Below are positions 36,068 through 45,144 of a DNA stretch of 64,000 bases, in pieces. Position 1 is the first letter of the stretch; each line of letters starts with the position of its first letter. The DNA lies in the NCBI RefSeq assembly GCF_029543245.1, contig NZ_JARQWV010000010.1, forward strand, positions 1-64,000, given 5' to 3'. The notes under the pieces are model-generated. The model was given only the letters and a program-made list of their open reading frames with translations. It did no database searches and had not been told where the DNA came from. The stretch comes from Caulobacter endophyticus (GTDB lineage Bacteria > Pseudomonadota > Alphaproteobacteria > Caulobacterales > Caulobacteraceae). The position numbers were made by a program, and so were the translations under genes.

Positions 36068-36643
36068 ATGCGGGCGGTTCTGACGAAATTTGCGATCCTG
36101 GGCGCGGCGGCGTCCATGGCGACGGGCTGCGCCACGGCTCAGCCGGCCTATCCCGCCAAGTCGCCCCAGGCCGCCGCGGCCAGCAAGCCTCCCCCGCCTC
36201 CCGGCAAGGATTCGGACGGCGACGGCCGGCCCGACGGGTGGCGCGAGAAGTCGATGGAGATCGGCACTCAGCCGGCCCGCGACGTCGGCCTGTCGAAGAA
36301 GAAGATCCCGCCGGTTCTGGAAGAAGCCCTGGCCGATCCTTACAGCCTCAAGGGTCTGAAGACCTGCGCCAAGCTTGTCGTCGAGATCCAGCGCCTGAAC
36401 GACGTGCTGGGCCCCGACTACCAGACCGGCAACGAATACACGGAAAACCGCACCGGCAAGCTGGCCGAGGCCGGCGGCAAGGCGATCGTCAATTCGATCA
36501 TCCCCTTCCGCAGCCTGGTGCGCGAAATCTCCGGCGCGGCCCCCGCCGATCGCCACCTGGAGGCCCTCGGCGACGCGGGCCTCGCCCGCCGCGGCTTCCT
36601 GCGCGGCGTTCACCAGAGGCAGGGTTGCAAGCAGCGGTTCTAG
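36068..36643 (+). CDS. lipoprotein with a DxDxDG calcium-type loop
   Basis: The 191-residue protein has a lipoprotein signal (lipobox ATGC, Cys about residue 21) and a Pro/Lys linker with GKDSDGDGRPDGW, a calcium-loop-like motif of the thrombospondin type 3 kind. The rest is helical, ending GFLRGVHQRQGC. It is not otherwise recognised; comparable lipoproteins of unknown role occur in Caulobacterales. Confidence 0.72.
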   Translation: MRAVLTKFAILGAAASMATGCATAQPAYPAKSPQAAAASKPPPPPGKDSDGDGRPDGWREKSMEIGTQPARDVGLSKKKIPPVLEEALADPYSLKGLKTCAKLVVEIQRLNDVLGPDYQTGNEYTENRTGKLAEAGGKAIVNSIIPFRSLVREISGAAPADRHLEALGDAGLARRGFLRGVHQRQGCKQRF

Positions 36644-36651
36644 GCCAAAAG

Positions 36652-36789
36652 ACCCTCCCCCTGAAGGGGGAGGTGTCGGCGAAGCCGACGGTGGGGGATG
36701 TGGCTTGAGAGCCAGTAACCTTCCCCAACCTCAGCAGAACCTTTCCCCACCGGCCCTCCGGGCCACCTCCCCTTCCGGGGGGAGGGTCT
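36652..36789. repeat. bipartite intergenic palindromic repeat (type A)
   Basis: The left arm has ccctccccctgaagggggag, gtcggcgaagccgac and gtgggggatg. The right arm has ttccccaccggccctccgggcc and ccttccggggggaggg. It lies between two converging genes. Confidence 0.82.
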
Positions 36790-36791
36790 GA

Positions 36792-37688
36792 TCACGTCAG
36801 CCGATACCCCTTGGCCTCGATCACCGGCGGCAGGTCTTCCCGGCCCAGCGAGAACAGCAGGTCGCGCTCGACCGTGCGGACCATGGCGTCCAGCGGCAGG
36901 TCGTTGTCCTCCAGGCCGAACGGGTCTTCCAGCTGGTCGCCGAGAGCGTCGAGGCCGAAGAAGGTGTAGCCGATCAGCAGCACCAGGGCCGGCGTCCACC
37001 AGCCCAGCGCGTGGGCCAGGGCGAACGGCAGCAGCAGGCAGAAGACGTGCGCCGTACGGTGCAGCATCAGCGAATAGGAGAAGGGCGACGGCGTGGCCTT
37101 GATCCGTTCGCACGCGGCCTGGACGTGGCTGAGCTCGGTCAGCCGGGCCTCCAGCACCGACAGGTGAATCGGGGTCACGGCGCCCTCTCCTTCCAGCCGG
37201 GCGCAGTCAGCGCCGACGGCGGCCAGCATCGCATCGGTCGGATTGGGCGCGGCCGCCAGGTTCGCAACCTCGCGCCAGCGCGCGATCGCCGCCCGCTCGT
37301 CTCCGCCCCGCAGGCGCGCCGCCAGCCCGCCGGCGAAACCCGCCAGGCCCAGCAGCAGAGGCTCGCGCTTCTCGGCCGGCAATCCCTGCGTCTGCCGCGC
37401 GAAGCTGCGGGCGGCGATGATCAGGCCGCCCCAGAGCTTTCGCGCCTCCCACCAGCGGTCGTAGCAGGCGTTGTTCCGGAAACTCATGAAGATCGACAGC
37501 GACAGGCCGATCAGCGTGAAGGGCAGCGCGTTCAGCCGCTCCAGCGCCGCTGGCCAGCGCTGGGCCGTCAGCACCGCGACGATCGACACCAGCAGCAGCA
37601 CCGCAAGCCTTCCGGCGATGCTGAGCAGGATCGAGCCGCGCAGGGCGAAGGCGATTTCGAGAAGGCCCGCGCGCCGGCCGACGATCAT
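36792..37688 (-). CDS. bestrophin family membrane protein
   Basis: The 298-residue protein has MIVGRRAGLLEIAFALRGSI at its start and then FTLIGLSLSIFMSFRNNACYDRWWEARKLWGG, the hallmark of bestrophin/UPF0187 channels. HRTAHVFCLLLPFALAHAL and GLDALGDQLEDPFGLEDNDLPLDAM complete the pattern. Prokaryotic bestrophins form pentameric ion channels. It is the last gene of a crotonase-DUF3052-bestrophin operon. Confidence 0.92.
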   Translation of the reverse strand: MIVGRRAGLLEIAFALRGSILLSIAGRLAVLLLVSIVAVLTAQRWPAALERLNALPFTLIGLSLSIFMSFRNNACYDRWWEARKLWGGLIIAARSFARQTQGLPAEKREPLLLGLAGFAGGLAARLRGGDERAAIARWREVANLAAAPNPTDAMLAAVGADCARLEGEGAVTPIHLSVLEARLTELSHVQAACERIKATPSPFSYSLMLHRTAHVFCLLLPFALAHALGWWTPALVLLIGYTFFGLDALGDQLEDPFGLEDNDLPLDAMVRTVERDLLFSLGREDLPPVIEAKGYRLT

Positions 37689-37692
37689 CGCC

Positions 37693-38295
37693 TCAGCCCT
37701 TGCGACGCACGAAACGCAGGGCCGTGTGGGTCTTGGAGAAGGCGCAGACCTTGGTGTCGACCAGGCCCATGCCCCGGGCGGCCGCCATGACGTCGACATC
37801 CTTCAGCGGCGCGGTCTTGCCCTTCTGAGAGACAACCCAGATGGCGCCCTTCTCGGCCAGGGCGCCTTGCAGGTCTTCCAGCCGATCCAGTTGGCCCAGG
37901 TCGTCGGCGGCCAGGAACAGCAGGTCGACGTCCTCGAAGTCCTCGCCGGTCCCCACCTCGGCGTCGACGCGAGTCGAGAGTTCATCGAGGAAGGCCTCGT
38001 CGTCGACGCCGTCGACCACCACGGTCATGCCCGGCTTGACGCCCAGCTTGTCCAGTCGCGTGGGCGGATTGAGGATGGCGTGCACCCACTTTTCGGCCTG
38101 GCCGGGATCGAGGCTGAAGCGCGTGCCGTCGGACAGGACGATGTCGTCGCCCTCGGCGCGGATGTCGCGCAGGGCGTGGCCCTGGTAGATGCCCCGCACC
38201 GCCCCGCGGAAGATCAGCTTGGGCGGCTCCCACAGAAGCTTGCCGTCGCTTTCGCCGTCGCTGAGCTGGCCCCAGGCCCGCGCTTCCTTACCCAT
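37693..38295 (-). CDS. DUF3052-like protein
   Basis: The 200-residue soluble protein has an N-terminal part with WEPPKLIFRGAVRGIYQG and DIVLSDGTRFSL. A second part starts at about residue 78 (PTRLDKLGVKPGMTVVVDGVDD) and runs to FSKTHTALRFVRRKG. The second half matches DUF3052, a family of unknown function with a methyltransferase-like fold but no visible SAM motif. It sits 3 bp after the crotonase. Confidence 0.75.
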   Translation of the reverse strand: MGKEARAWGQLSDGESDGKLLWEPPKLIFRGAVRGIYQGHALRDIRAEGDDIVLSDGTRFSLDPGQAEKWVHAILNPPTRLDKLGVKPGMTVVVDGVDDEAFLDELSTRVDAEVGTGEDFEDVDLLFLAADDLGQLDRLEDLQGALAEKGAIWVVSQKGKTAPLKDVDVMAAARGMGLVDTKVCAFSKTHTALRFVRRKG

Positions 38296-38298
38296 GCC

Positions 38299-39102
38299 TC
38301 AGGCGCCCCGGAACGTGGGTTGGCGCTTTTCGAGAATGGCGTCGACGCCTTCCATGTGGTCCTCGGTGTGGTGGGCGATGGCCTGAGCGGCGGCGCTCAT
38401 CTCCATCAGGGTGTCATAGCTCGCCGTCTGGCCGTGCTTGAGCAGACTCTTGGCCATGCGCAAGGCGTGAGGCGGCTGCTGAGCGATCCGTTCGGCCAGG
38501 GCCAGGGCCTCGCCCATCAGGTCGGCCGAGGGCACGGCGCGGCTGATCAGGCCCCACTCGGCCGCCTTGGCCGCGTCGATGACGTCGCCGGTGAACAGCA
38601 GCTCGGCCGCGCGGCTCATGCCCACGGTGCGCGGCATCAGCCAGGCGCCGCCGTCGCCGGGGATCAGGCCGAGCTTCAGGAAGGTCACGCCGAACTTGGC
38701 CGTATCGGCTGCGATACGGATGTCGGTCATGCAGGCCACGTCGCAGCCCAGGCCGATGGCCGCGCCGTTGACCGCCGCGATCGACGGGACCTCCAGGCCG
38801 TAGATGGCCCGCACGATGCGGTGGATGTTCTTGCGGTAGCCGTCGCGCACGGCCACGCCATTGCCGCCGAAGGCGCCCTCGCGGGCCTTCATCGCCTTGA
38901 CATCGCCGCCGGCCGAGAAGGCCTTGCCCGCGCCCGTCAGGATCACGCAGCGAACGTCCTGGTCGTCGTTGATCGCCTCGCAGGCGGCCGCCACCTGGTC
39001 GCCGTCGCCTGGCGCGCCCAGGGCGTTCAGCGCCTCGGGGCGGTTGAGGGTGAGGATGGCGACATGGCCACGCTTCTCGGTGAGGACCAGCGGTTGGGTC
39101 AT
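38299..39102 (-). CDS. crotonase / enoyl-CoA hydratase family protein
   Basis: The 267-residue protein (start MTQPLVLTEK) has the crotonase oxyanion segments GAGKAFSAGGDVKAMK and NGAAIGLGCDVACMTDIRIA. The two Glu residues of classical enoyl-CoA hydratase are not at their usual places: Asp in GCDVA, and FGVTFLKLGLIPGDGG in place of the FGxPE block. The reaction is therefore uncertain and may be an isomerase, hydrolase or other crotonase chemistry. Confidence 0.85.
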   Translation of the reverse strand: MTQPLVLTEKRGHVAILTLNRPEALNALGAPGDGDQVAAACEAINDDQDVRCVILTGAGKAFSAGGDVKAMKAREGAFGGNGVAVRDGYRKNIHRIVRAIYGLEVPSIAAVNGAAIGLGCDVACMTDIRIAADTAKFGVTFLKLGLIPGDGGAWLMPRTVGMSRAAELLFTGDVIDAAKAAEWGLISRAVPSADLMGEALALAERIAQQPPHALRMAKSLLKHGQTASYDTLMEMSAAAQAIAHHTEDHMEGVDAILEKRQPTFRGA

Positions 39103-39335
39103 GGGTAGGGGGCGCTCCTGCTCGTCTTGTTTTTCCAACTGCATAAAGGCTTTCGGCCTGGGAGGGAAACGGCCCCGGCCCGCTCTCGCGGCGCGGGCGG
39201 CGCCATCACGCGGGCGTGAGCGCTCGTGCGTGCAGCAACACATTTCTGAGGAGCGACGCGCGAAATCGATTGGCGAGAACTGAAAGTTCGGGTTGTAGTC
39301 TTGTAAGGGACGACAGCGGATTGGCGTTAAGTGCA

Positions 39336-39698
39336 GTGAAACGGTCCCAAGGCCACGCGCTCATCATCGAGGACGAGATCCTCATCGCGCTCGAGGTCGA
39401 GGCCCTTCTGGCCGCCCAGGGCTATTCAAGCTTCGACATCGCCGACAGTCCGCAGGAAGCGCTGACCTGCGCCCTGGCCCGCGCCCCAGATTTGATCACC
39501 GCCGACTTCCGCATCATCGGCGGCACCGGGCTGGAGGCGGTCGAGGCCATCGAGGCCAAGCTGGGGCGCATCCCGACGGTGTTCGTCACCGGCAACGCCA
39601 ACCAACTGGCCGACGCCCGCCGCACCATCGTCGACAAGCCGATCTCGCCCCGCCGCCTGGCCGAGGCCTGCCAGCAGGCGCTGGACCGCCGCGCCTGA
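39336..39698 (+). CDS. single-domain response regulator
   Basis: The 120-residue receiver domain has acidic pair EDE (LIIEDEILIALEVEALL), phospho-acceptor Asp in LITADFRI, the Thr/Ser switch in FVTGNA, and Lys in VDKPIS. There is no output domain, so it acts by protein contact. A GTG at 39336 is taken as the start; a TTG at 39321 preceded by AAGGG is an alternative. No histidine kinase is adjacent. Confidence 0.85.
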   Translation: MKRSQGHALIIEDEILIALEVEALLAAQGYSSFDIADSPQEALTCALARAPDLITADFRIIGGTGLEAVEAIEAKLGRIPTVFVTGNANQLADARRTIVDKPISPRRLAEACQQALDRRA

Positions 39699-39746
39699 CA
39701 GGCCCGGCCCGCCGCTGCTAGGCTCCCGCCGAACGGGAGACGGCGC

Positions 39747-40361
39747 ATGGCGATCATCGACACCCTGGAGGCGCTGGAGGCGATCTACAGCTCAGCGCCG
39801 GTGGCGGCCTCCACCGCCAAGGTCAGCGATCGGCTGACGAGCGACTACCGCCGCCTGGTCGAGGCCTCGCCGTTCCTGGCCCTGGCCACGGTCGGCCCCG
39901 AGGGCCTGGACTGCAGCCCGCGCGGCGACGCCCACGGCCTGGTGACCATCGCCGACGACCGCACGCTGGTCCTGCCCGACCGGCGCGGCAACAACCGCAT
40001 CGACTCCTTACGCAACATCATCCGCGATCCGCGCGTGGCGCTGTTGTTCCTGATCCCCGGCTCGGGCACGACCTTCCGGGTCAACGGCCGCGCGGTGATC
40101 AGCGCCGATGCAGACCTGCTGGCGGGGCTGGCGGTCGACGGCAAGGCGCCGCGCACCGCGCTGATCGTGACCATCGAGGAATGCTATTTCCAGTGCGCCC
40201 GCGCGGTGATGCGGGCCGGGCTGTGGAACGCTGAGGCTCACGTCGACGCCAAGAGCTTGCCCAGCGCCGGGGCGATGCTGGCCTCCATCACCGACGGCGA
40301 GGTCGGCGGACCGACCTATGACGAGACCTGGCCCGCGCGGGCGGCCGCGTCGATGTGGTGA
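39747..40361 (+). CDS. PPOX-class FMN-dependent flavoprotein
   Basis: The 204-residue protein has the split-barrel FMN-binding pattern: FLALATVGPEGLDCSPRGDAHGLV, LPDRRGNNRIDSLRNIIRDPRVALLFLIPG and FRVNGRAVIS. It belongs to the group near MSMEG_1061-type proteins, which bind FMN or F420. It may oxidise or reduce a small molecule; the substrate is unknown. It starts 48 bp after the receiver gene. Confidence 0.87.
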   Translation: MAIIDTLEALEAIYSSAPVAASTAKVSDRLTSDYRRLVEASPFLALATVGPEGLDCSPRGDAHGLVTIADDRTLVLPDRRGNNRIDSLRNIIRDPRVALLFLIPGSGTTFRVNGRAVISADADLLAGLAVDGKAPRTALIVTIEECYFQCARAVMRAGLWNAEAHVDAKSLPSAGAMLASITDGEVGGPTYDETWPARAAASMW

Positions 40362-40368
40362 TGATCGT

Positions 40369-40531
40369 CCTTCTCCCCTTGCGGGAGAAGGTGGCGGCCG
40401 AAGGCCGACGGATGAGGGGTCTCTCAAACGCCCAACACCGCCATCGCTTTCACGACCATGACGGAAAGGCCTGAGAGACCCCTCACCCGACCTCGCTTCG
40501 CGAGCCCACCCTCTCCCGCAAGGGGAGAGGG
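40369..40531. repeat. bipartite intergenic palindromic repeat (type B, inverted)
   Basis: It carries the same parts as the copies at 1389 and 42240 but reversed: it opens with ccttctccccttgcgggagaagg, continues with gatgaggggtctctca, and closes with ctctcccgcaaggggagagg. Confidence 0.85.
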
Positions 40532-40619
40532 GCAGCCTTGCGCAAAATGGATTGTCACCGGTGTCATGGTTCGTGCTAGCCATGGCGCAAGCTCGTCAGA
40601 AGCGCCGGAGGAACACCCC

Positions 40620-42236
40620 ATGGATCGTCGCAGCCTGCTGCTGGCCGCCGGCGCGGCCGCCGCCGCCGGCGCCCTGCCCGCCCACGCCGCCAAGCCCACC
40701 GGTCCTGCCCGCTCGCCGATCGTGACCACCGCCGCCGGCAAGGTACGGGGCGCGACCACCGCCGACGGCGTCCATGTGTTCAAGGGCCTGCGCTACGGGG
40801 CCGACACGGGCGGAGCGGGTCGCTTTGCCCCGCCCCGCAAGCCCCCCCCCTGGACCGGCGTCGCCGACGCCCTGGCCTACGGCGCGGCCTCGATGCAGAC
40901 CGGCAAGGGCGAGGAAGGCGAGACCCTGTCGGAGGACTGCCTGTTCCTCAACGTCTGGACGCCGGCCAAGGCGTCCAAGACCGGCCTGGCCGACGGCGGC
41001 AAGCGGCCGGTGATGTTCTACATCCACGGCGGCGCCTACAACGGCGGTTCGGGCGGCAGCCCCTGGTACGACGGGACGAAGCTGGCCAAGCGCGGCGACG
41101 TCGTGGTGGTCACCGTCAACCACCGCCTGAACGCCTTCGGTTATCTCTATCTGGCCCGCCTGTTCGACGATCCCAGCGTCGCCGACAGCGGCAATGTCGG
41201 CCAGCTCGACCTCGTCCTGGCCCTGCAATGGGTGCGCGACAACATCGAGGCCTTCGGCGGCGATCCCGACCGGGTCATGCTGTTTGGCCAATCCGGCGGC
41301 GGGGCCAAGATCGCCACCCTGCTGGCCATGCCGGCCGCCAAGGGCCTGTTCCACCGCGCCGTCACCATGAGCGGCCAGCAGGTCACCGCCGGCGGGCCGT
41401 TCAACGCCACCAAGCGCGCCAAGCTGTTCCTGGAGAAGCTGGGGATCAACGACCTGGCGACCTTGCGCGCCCTGCCCGCCGACCAGCTGCTGAACGGCCT
41501 CAAAGCGGTCGATCCCGTGGCCGGCTCGGGCGGGGTCTATATGGGTCCCGTCCTCGACGAGCGCTCGCTGACCCGCCACCCGTTCTTCCCCGATGCGGCG
41601 CCCCAAGGCCTGGACGTGCCGCTGATCTGCGGCAACACCCACGACGAGACCCGCGGCTTCGTCGGCTCCGATCCCAAGGTGTTCGACATGACCTGGGCCC
41701 AGGTGGTCGAGAAGCTGCCCAGCCAGTTCAACGCCCGCATCGACATCGACCCGGCCACGGTGGTGGCGGCCTATCGCCAGATGTATCCGCACTATTCGCC
41801 GTCGGACGTCTATTTCGCCGCCTCGACGGCCGGCCGCTCGTGGAAGGCGGCCATCCTTCAGGCCGAGGCACGCGCCCCGACCCGCGCCCCGGCCTTCGTC
41901 TACCAACTGGACTGGAAGTCGCCCAAGGACGGCGGGATCTGGGGCGCGCCGCACACGCTCGACATCTGCCTCGTCTTCGGCACGCTAGACGCCAAGGGGG
42001 CCATCGTCGGAACCGACGCCCGCAGCCAGGCGATGTCCGACACCATGATGGACGCCTTCGTCGCCTTCGCCCGCACCGGCGATCCCAACTGCGCGGCCAT
42101 TCCCAAATGGGAGCCCTACACCCTGCCCCGCCGCCAGACCCTGGTGTTCAACGAAACCACCCGCATGGCCGACGACCCCCGCGGCGGCGAGCGGGAGCTG
42201 TTCAACAAGGTGCCGTTCACCCAGTTTGGGACGTAA
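40620..42236 (+). CDS. type B carboxylesterase, exported
   Basis: The 538-residue protein has a signal peptide beginning MDRRSLLLAAG, with a Tat-like RR, cleaved near residue 23. The carboxylesterase fold shows FKGLRYG, EDCLFLNVWTP, the oxyanion IHGGAYNGGSGG, the nucleophile elbow GQSGGGAK (Ser about residue 224), and a late His in the GAPHTLD block. It hydrolyses an ester outside the cytoplasm. GGAGGAAC precedes the start. Confidence 0.93.
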   Translation: MDRRSLLLAAGAAAAAGALPAHAAKPTGPARSPIVTTAAGKVRGATTADGVHVFKGLRYGADTGGAGRFAPPRKPPPWTGVADALAYGAASMQTGKGEEGETLSEDCLFLNVWTPAKASKTGLADGGKRPVMFYIHGGAYNGGSGGSPWYDGTKLAKRGDVVVVTVNHRLNAFGYLYLARLFDDPSVADSGNVGQLDLVLALQWVRDNIEAFGGDPDRVMLFGQSGGGAKIATLLAMPAAKGLFHRAVTMSGQQVTAGGPFNATKRAKLFLEKLGINDLATLRALPADQLLNGLKAVDPVAGSGGVYMGPVLDERSLTRHPFFPDAAPQGLDVPLICGNTHDETRGFVGSDPKVFDMTWAQVVEKLPSQFNARIDIDPATVVAAYRQMYPHYSPSDVYFAASTAGRSWKAAILQAEARAPTRAPAFVYQLDWKSPKDGGIWGAPHTLDICLVFGTLDAKGAIVGTDARSQAMSDTMMDAFVAFARTGDPNCAAIPKWEPYTLPRRQTLVFNETTRMADDPRGGERELFNKVPFTQFGT

Positions 42237-42239
42237 ATC

Positions 42240-42404
42240 CCCTCTCCCCTTGCGGGAGAGGGTGGCCTCCCGGAGGGAGGTCGGGTGAGGGGTCGAAAAG
42301 CCTATCCGCTGCGACCAGCGGATCACTTGGCGCGACGTCCGAGGTTTGAGAGACCCCTCATCCGTCGCCTACGGCGACACCTTCTCCCGCAAGGGGAGAA
42401 GGAT
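42240..42404. repeat. bipartite intergenic palindromic repeat (type B)
   Basis: It has left hairpin cctctccccttgcgggagagg, middle ggcctcccggagggaggtcgg, and right hairpin ccttctcccgcaaggggag, in the same orientation as the copy at 1389. Confidence 0.85.
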
Positions 42405-42408
42405 CAGG

Positions 42409-42813
42409 TCAGGCCGCCACTTCGCCTTCCTCGTCTTCATCCTCGTCGTCGTAGTCTTCTTCGTCCGGCCCCAGGGCCAGGTCGCGGAGGAGTTCGATCT
42501 GGTCGGCGACGTCGGCGGTGATCTCGTCGTCGATCCCGGCGGCTTCGAGGGCGGCGGCCAGATGGCCGATGATCAGGTCGAGTTCGTCGTCCTCCAGCGC
42601 ATTGGCGCCGAACCACACCTGGGCCAGCTCCAGATCGCCGCGCGCCTCGCCGGTCTCGGGATCGAGGGCGCCGGCCACCACGGCGCGGGCGCCGGGCGCG
42701 ATCTCGCCGCCGAACAGGCCCGAAAGCCGCTCATCGCCCTGGGCGCGCTGGAAGAAGTCGTCGATCACCGACTGGGCGGCGGCCTCGCCGCCGATGCGTT
42801 CATAGGCGCTCAT
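42409..42813 (-). CDS. truncated-hemoglobin-like protein lacking the proximal His
   Basis: The 134-residue protein starts MSAYERIGGEAAAQSVIDDFFQ and continues DERLSGLFGG, close to group 1 truncated globins. IIGHLAAALEAAGIDDE is also globin-like. Where the heme-ligating F8 His normally precedes this helix, the sequence is LELAQVWFGANALEDDEL, with no His. The C-terminus is a very acidic tail. It is probably a globin fold that no longer binds heme in the usual way. Function is unknown. Confidence 0.65.
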   Translation of the reverse strand: MSAYERIGGEAAAQSVIDDFFQRAQGDERLSGLFGGEIAPGARAVVAGALDPETGEARGDLELAQVWFGANALEDDELDLIIGHLAAALEAAGIDDEITADVADQIELLRDLALGPDEEDYDDEDEDEEGEVAA

Positions 42814-42912
42814 GCCGTCCTCGCGAGGATTGGGGAACGGCGAAAACGCTAACACGGGCCGCTCAATCGGTGCGTGAACCCTGGGCGATGGTTTCGTGAC
42901 AGGACCCGAAAC

Positions 42913-42941
42913 GAAAAACGCCCCGCTTCTCAGCGGGGCGT
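42913..42941 (-). terminator. intrinsic terminator after carA
   Basis: A 10-bp stem (acgccccgct / agcggggcgt) with a TCTC loop is preceded on the plus strand by AAAAA, which is the U tract for the minus-strand carA message. Confidence 0.85.
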
Positions 42942-42947
42942 CTCGTC

Positions 42948-44114
42948 CTACTTCGCCTTGTCCATCAGGCCGGCGAAGCGCTCGAAGATATAGAGGCTGT
43001 CGGTCGGGCCGGGCGAGGCTTCCGGGTGGTGCTGGACGCTGAACACCGGCTTGTCCTTCAGGGCGATGCCGGCGTTGGTGCCGTCGAACAGCGAGACGTG
43101 GGTCTCCTGAACCGGCTCGGGCAGGCTTTCGCTGTCCACGGTGAAGCCGTGGTTCATCGAGACGATCTCGACCTTGCCCGTGGTCAGGTCCTTGACCGGG
43201 TGGTTGGCGCCGTGGTGGCCCTGTTCCATCTTCACGGTCTTGGCGCCCAGGGCCAGGGCCAGCATCTGGTGGCCCAGGCAGATGCCGAACACCGGCTTGC
43301 CGCTGGCGACCAGCTTCTGGATTTCCGGCACGGCGTACTCGCCGGTCGCGGCCGGGTCGCCCGGGCCGTTGGACAGCAGAACGCCGTCGGGATTGCGGGC
43401 CAGGATGTCCTCGGCCGAGGTGCTGGCCGGAACGACGGTGGCGCGGGCCCCCACGTGAGCCAGGGCGCGCAGGATGTTGCGCTTCACGCCGTAGTCGATG
43501 ACGACCACTTCGTACTTGGGTTGTTCGAGCTTGGCGTAGCCCGCCGGCCACGACCACAGGCCCTCGTCCCAGGTGAAGGTCTGGGTGGTCGAGGCGTCCT
43601 TGGCGAGATCGAGGCCGACGACGCCCGACCAGTCGCGGGCCTTGGCCTTCAGGGCGTCGAGGTCGAACTTGCCGTCGGGCGCGTGGGCGATGACGCCGTG
43701 CGGCATGCCGGTCTCGCGGATCTTGCGGGTCAGGGCGCGGGTGTCGACGCCGGCCAGGCCGACGACGCCGCGGCGCTGCATCCAGCCGTCGAAATCGCTG
43801 TTGGCGCGCCAGTTGGCCGGATCGGTCGGGACGTCGCGGAAGATCGCGCCGCGAGCGGCCGTCTCGGCCACGCCCGTGACCTGTTCGACGTCTTCGCTGT
43901 TCGTGCCGACATTGCCGACGTGCGGGAAGGTGAAGGCCACGATCTGGGCCATGTAGGACGGGTCGGTCAGGATTTCCTGGTAGCCGGTCATGGCGGTGTT
44001 GAAGCACACCTCGCCGACCGCATCGCCGACCGCGCCGCAGCCCACGCCCTGCAGGACGGTGCCGTCGGCCAGAACCAGAACGCCGGTGACGCCGGGGAGA
44101 AGGTCTTGGGACAT
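42948..44114 (-). CDS. carA: carbamoyl-phosphate synthase small subunit
   Basis: The 388-residue protein has an N-terminal small-chain domain ([31 protein letters not shown]) and a class I glutamine amidotransferase domain with the nucleophile in [10 protein letters not shown], and HHGANHP and [10 protein letters not shown] for the catalytic His and Glu. It supplies ammonia to CarB for carbamoyl phosphate in arginine and pyrimidine synthesis. carB is not in the window. Confidence 0.97.
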   Translation of the reverse strand: MSQDLLPGVTGVLVLADGTVLQGVGCGAVGDAVGEVCFNTAMTGYQEILTDPSYMAQIVAFTFPHVGNVGTNSEDVEQVTGVAETAARGAIFRDVPTDPANWRANSDFDGWMQRRGVVGLAGVDTRALTRKIRETGMPHGVIAHAPDGKFDLDALKAKARDWSGVVGLDLAKDASTTQTFTWDEGLWSWPAGYAKLEQPKYEVVVIDYGVKRNILRALAHVGARATVVPASTSAEDILARNPDGVLLSNGPGDPAATGEYAVPEIQKLVASGKPVFGICLGHQMLALALGAKTVKMEQGHHGANHPVKDLTTGKVEIVSMNHGFTVDSESLPEPVQETHVSLFDGTNAGIALKDKPVFSVQHHPEASPGPTDSLYIFERFAGLMDKAK

Positions 44115-44357
44115 CTCGAGAAGCGCCTCCAGAACGCGTGGTTATTGTTGCAAAAAGGCGGGCCAGGGAGAACCCCGCCCGCCGCGCAAACGGCGGGGTG
44201 TTTAGGGGGCGCGGGCGGGGGGGTCAACCCCTCGGATCACGGCTTTTCGCCGCCCGCCCCACATTCCCGTGATCTCTCAACGCGCCCCCTCGCGCGGAGG
44301 GTCCTCAAGCCCTTATGGTGCGGGGCTTCAACGCATAAGAACACGGGAGGACGGCCC

Positions 44358-44648
44358 TTGCTCGAACTGCGCCCCAATTGCGAGTGCTGCGACCGCGACC
44401 TGCCGCCCCACAGTGGCGAGGCCCGTATCTGCACCTTCGAATGCACCTTCTGCGCCGACTGCGCGGAGACCCGATTCCACGGCGTCTGCCCCAATTGCGA
44501 GGGCGACCTGGTGGCGCGGCCGATCCGCCCCGACAGCAAGCTGCACCGCTTTCCCGCCTCGCTTCGGCGGGTCAACAAGGCCCACACGGCCTGCGCCAGG
44601 CCCCCGCCGCCCGGCAGCGGCCGGGACGGCTGGAGTGTGACCCTTTAG
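44358..44648 (+). CDS. DUF1272-like zinc-ribbon protein
   Basis: TTG at 44358, 7 bases after GGGAGG, starts a 96-residue protein LELRPNCECCDRDLPP. It has about nine Cys residues in the first 55 positions (CECC, CTFECTFCADC and CPNCEG) that form two likely zinc sites. This is the DUF1272 pattern. A tail of about 40 basic residues ending in GRDGWSVTL extends beyond the usual domain. Function is unknown. Confidence 0.82.
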   Translation: MLELRPNCECCDRDLPPHSGEARICTFECTFCADCAETRFHGVCPNCEGDLVARPIRPDSKLHRFPASLRRVNKAHTACARPPPPGSGRDGWSVTL

Positions 44649-44751
44649 GCGCACCCTGGATCAATCGGTCGCACGCCTGCATCCGCCGGCGGTTCAGGCT
44701 CGTTAACTCGTCAGGCCCCACAAGCTTGGGCTTAAACGAGGAGATGGAATC

Positions 44752-44910
44752 ATGACCGCCGCCGTCCACGATCGAGCCGCCCAAAAGCGCGCGCCGAAGA
44801 TCGCCTGGACGCGACTTCCCGGTCAGAGCCTGGCCGGCCAGGCCATCGCCATGCTGCTCGCCGCGGGCGTGGTGATCAGCGGCGTGCTGTTCCTCGCGCT
44901 CAGCTTCTGA
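44752..44910 (+). CDS. 52-residue single-span membrane protein
   Basis: ATG at 44752 is preceded by GAGGAG (8-9 bases). The product begins MTAAVHDRAAQKRAPK, a basic amphipathic start. One hydrophobic helix (about residues 29-51) ends at the C-terminus with LALSF. Strong ribosome site, codon use and composition support it as real. No family was recognised. Confidence 0.65.
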   Translation: MTAAVHDRAAQKRAPKIAWTRLPGQSLAGQAIAMLLAAGVVISGVLFLALSF

Positions 44911-44941
44911 AGCCTTCTCCGAGACTTCCCCCAGAACCGTC

Positions 44942-45040
44942 TTTCCCCGCGAAGGCGGGGACCCAAGCTGACGGTCCGGGATGGAGCGCGGCCATTGGCC
45001 ATCCATGGACTCGGCTTGGATCACCGCCTTCGCGGGGAAG
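44942..45040. repeat. palindromic repeat (ccccgcgaaggcgggg type)
   Basis: The left end ttccccgcgaaggcgggg with acccaagc is the inverse of the right end gcttggatcaccgccttcgcggggaa. The centre is about 50 bp. It is a third repeat type, distinct from A and B. Confidence 0.8.
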
Positions 45041-45144
45041 CTCGGTTTCGTAAGATCTGAGATCCAACCTAAAGCACAGCATCCGATTGCCTTCGGCGTC
45101 GGGTCGTGCACCGTGCGAGCGCCCGCTAGAGAGGAGCGCTCCCG

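Noticed and set aside
44172-44199. Hairpin accccgcc / ggcggggt upstream of carA as a pyrimidine attenuator
   Set aside because: There is no U tract or leader peptide on the carA strand to support attenuation.
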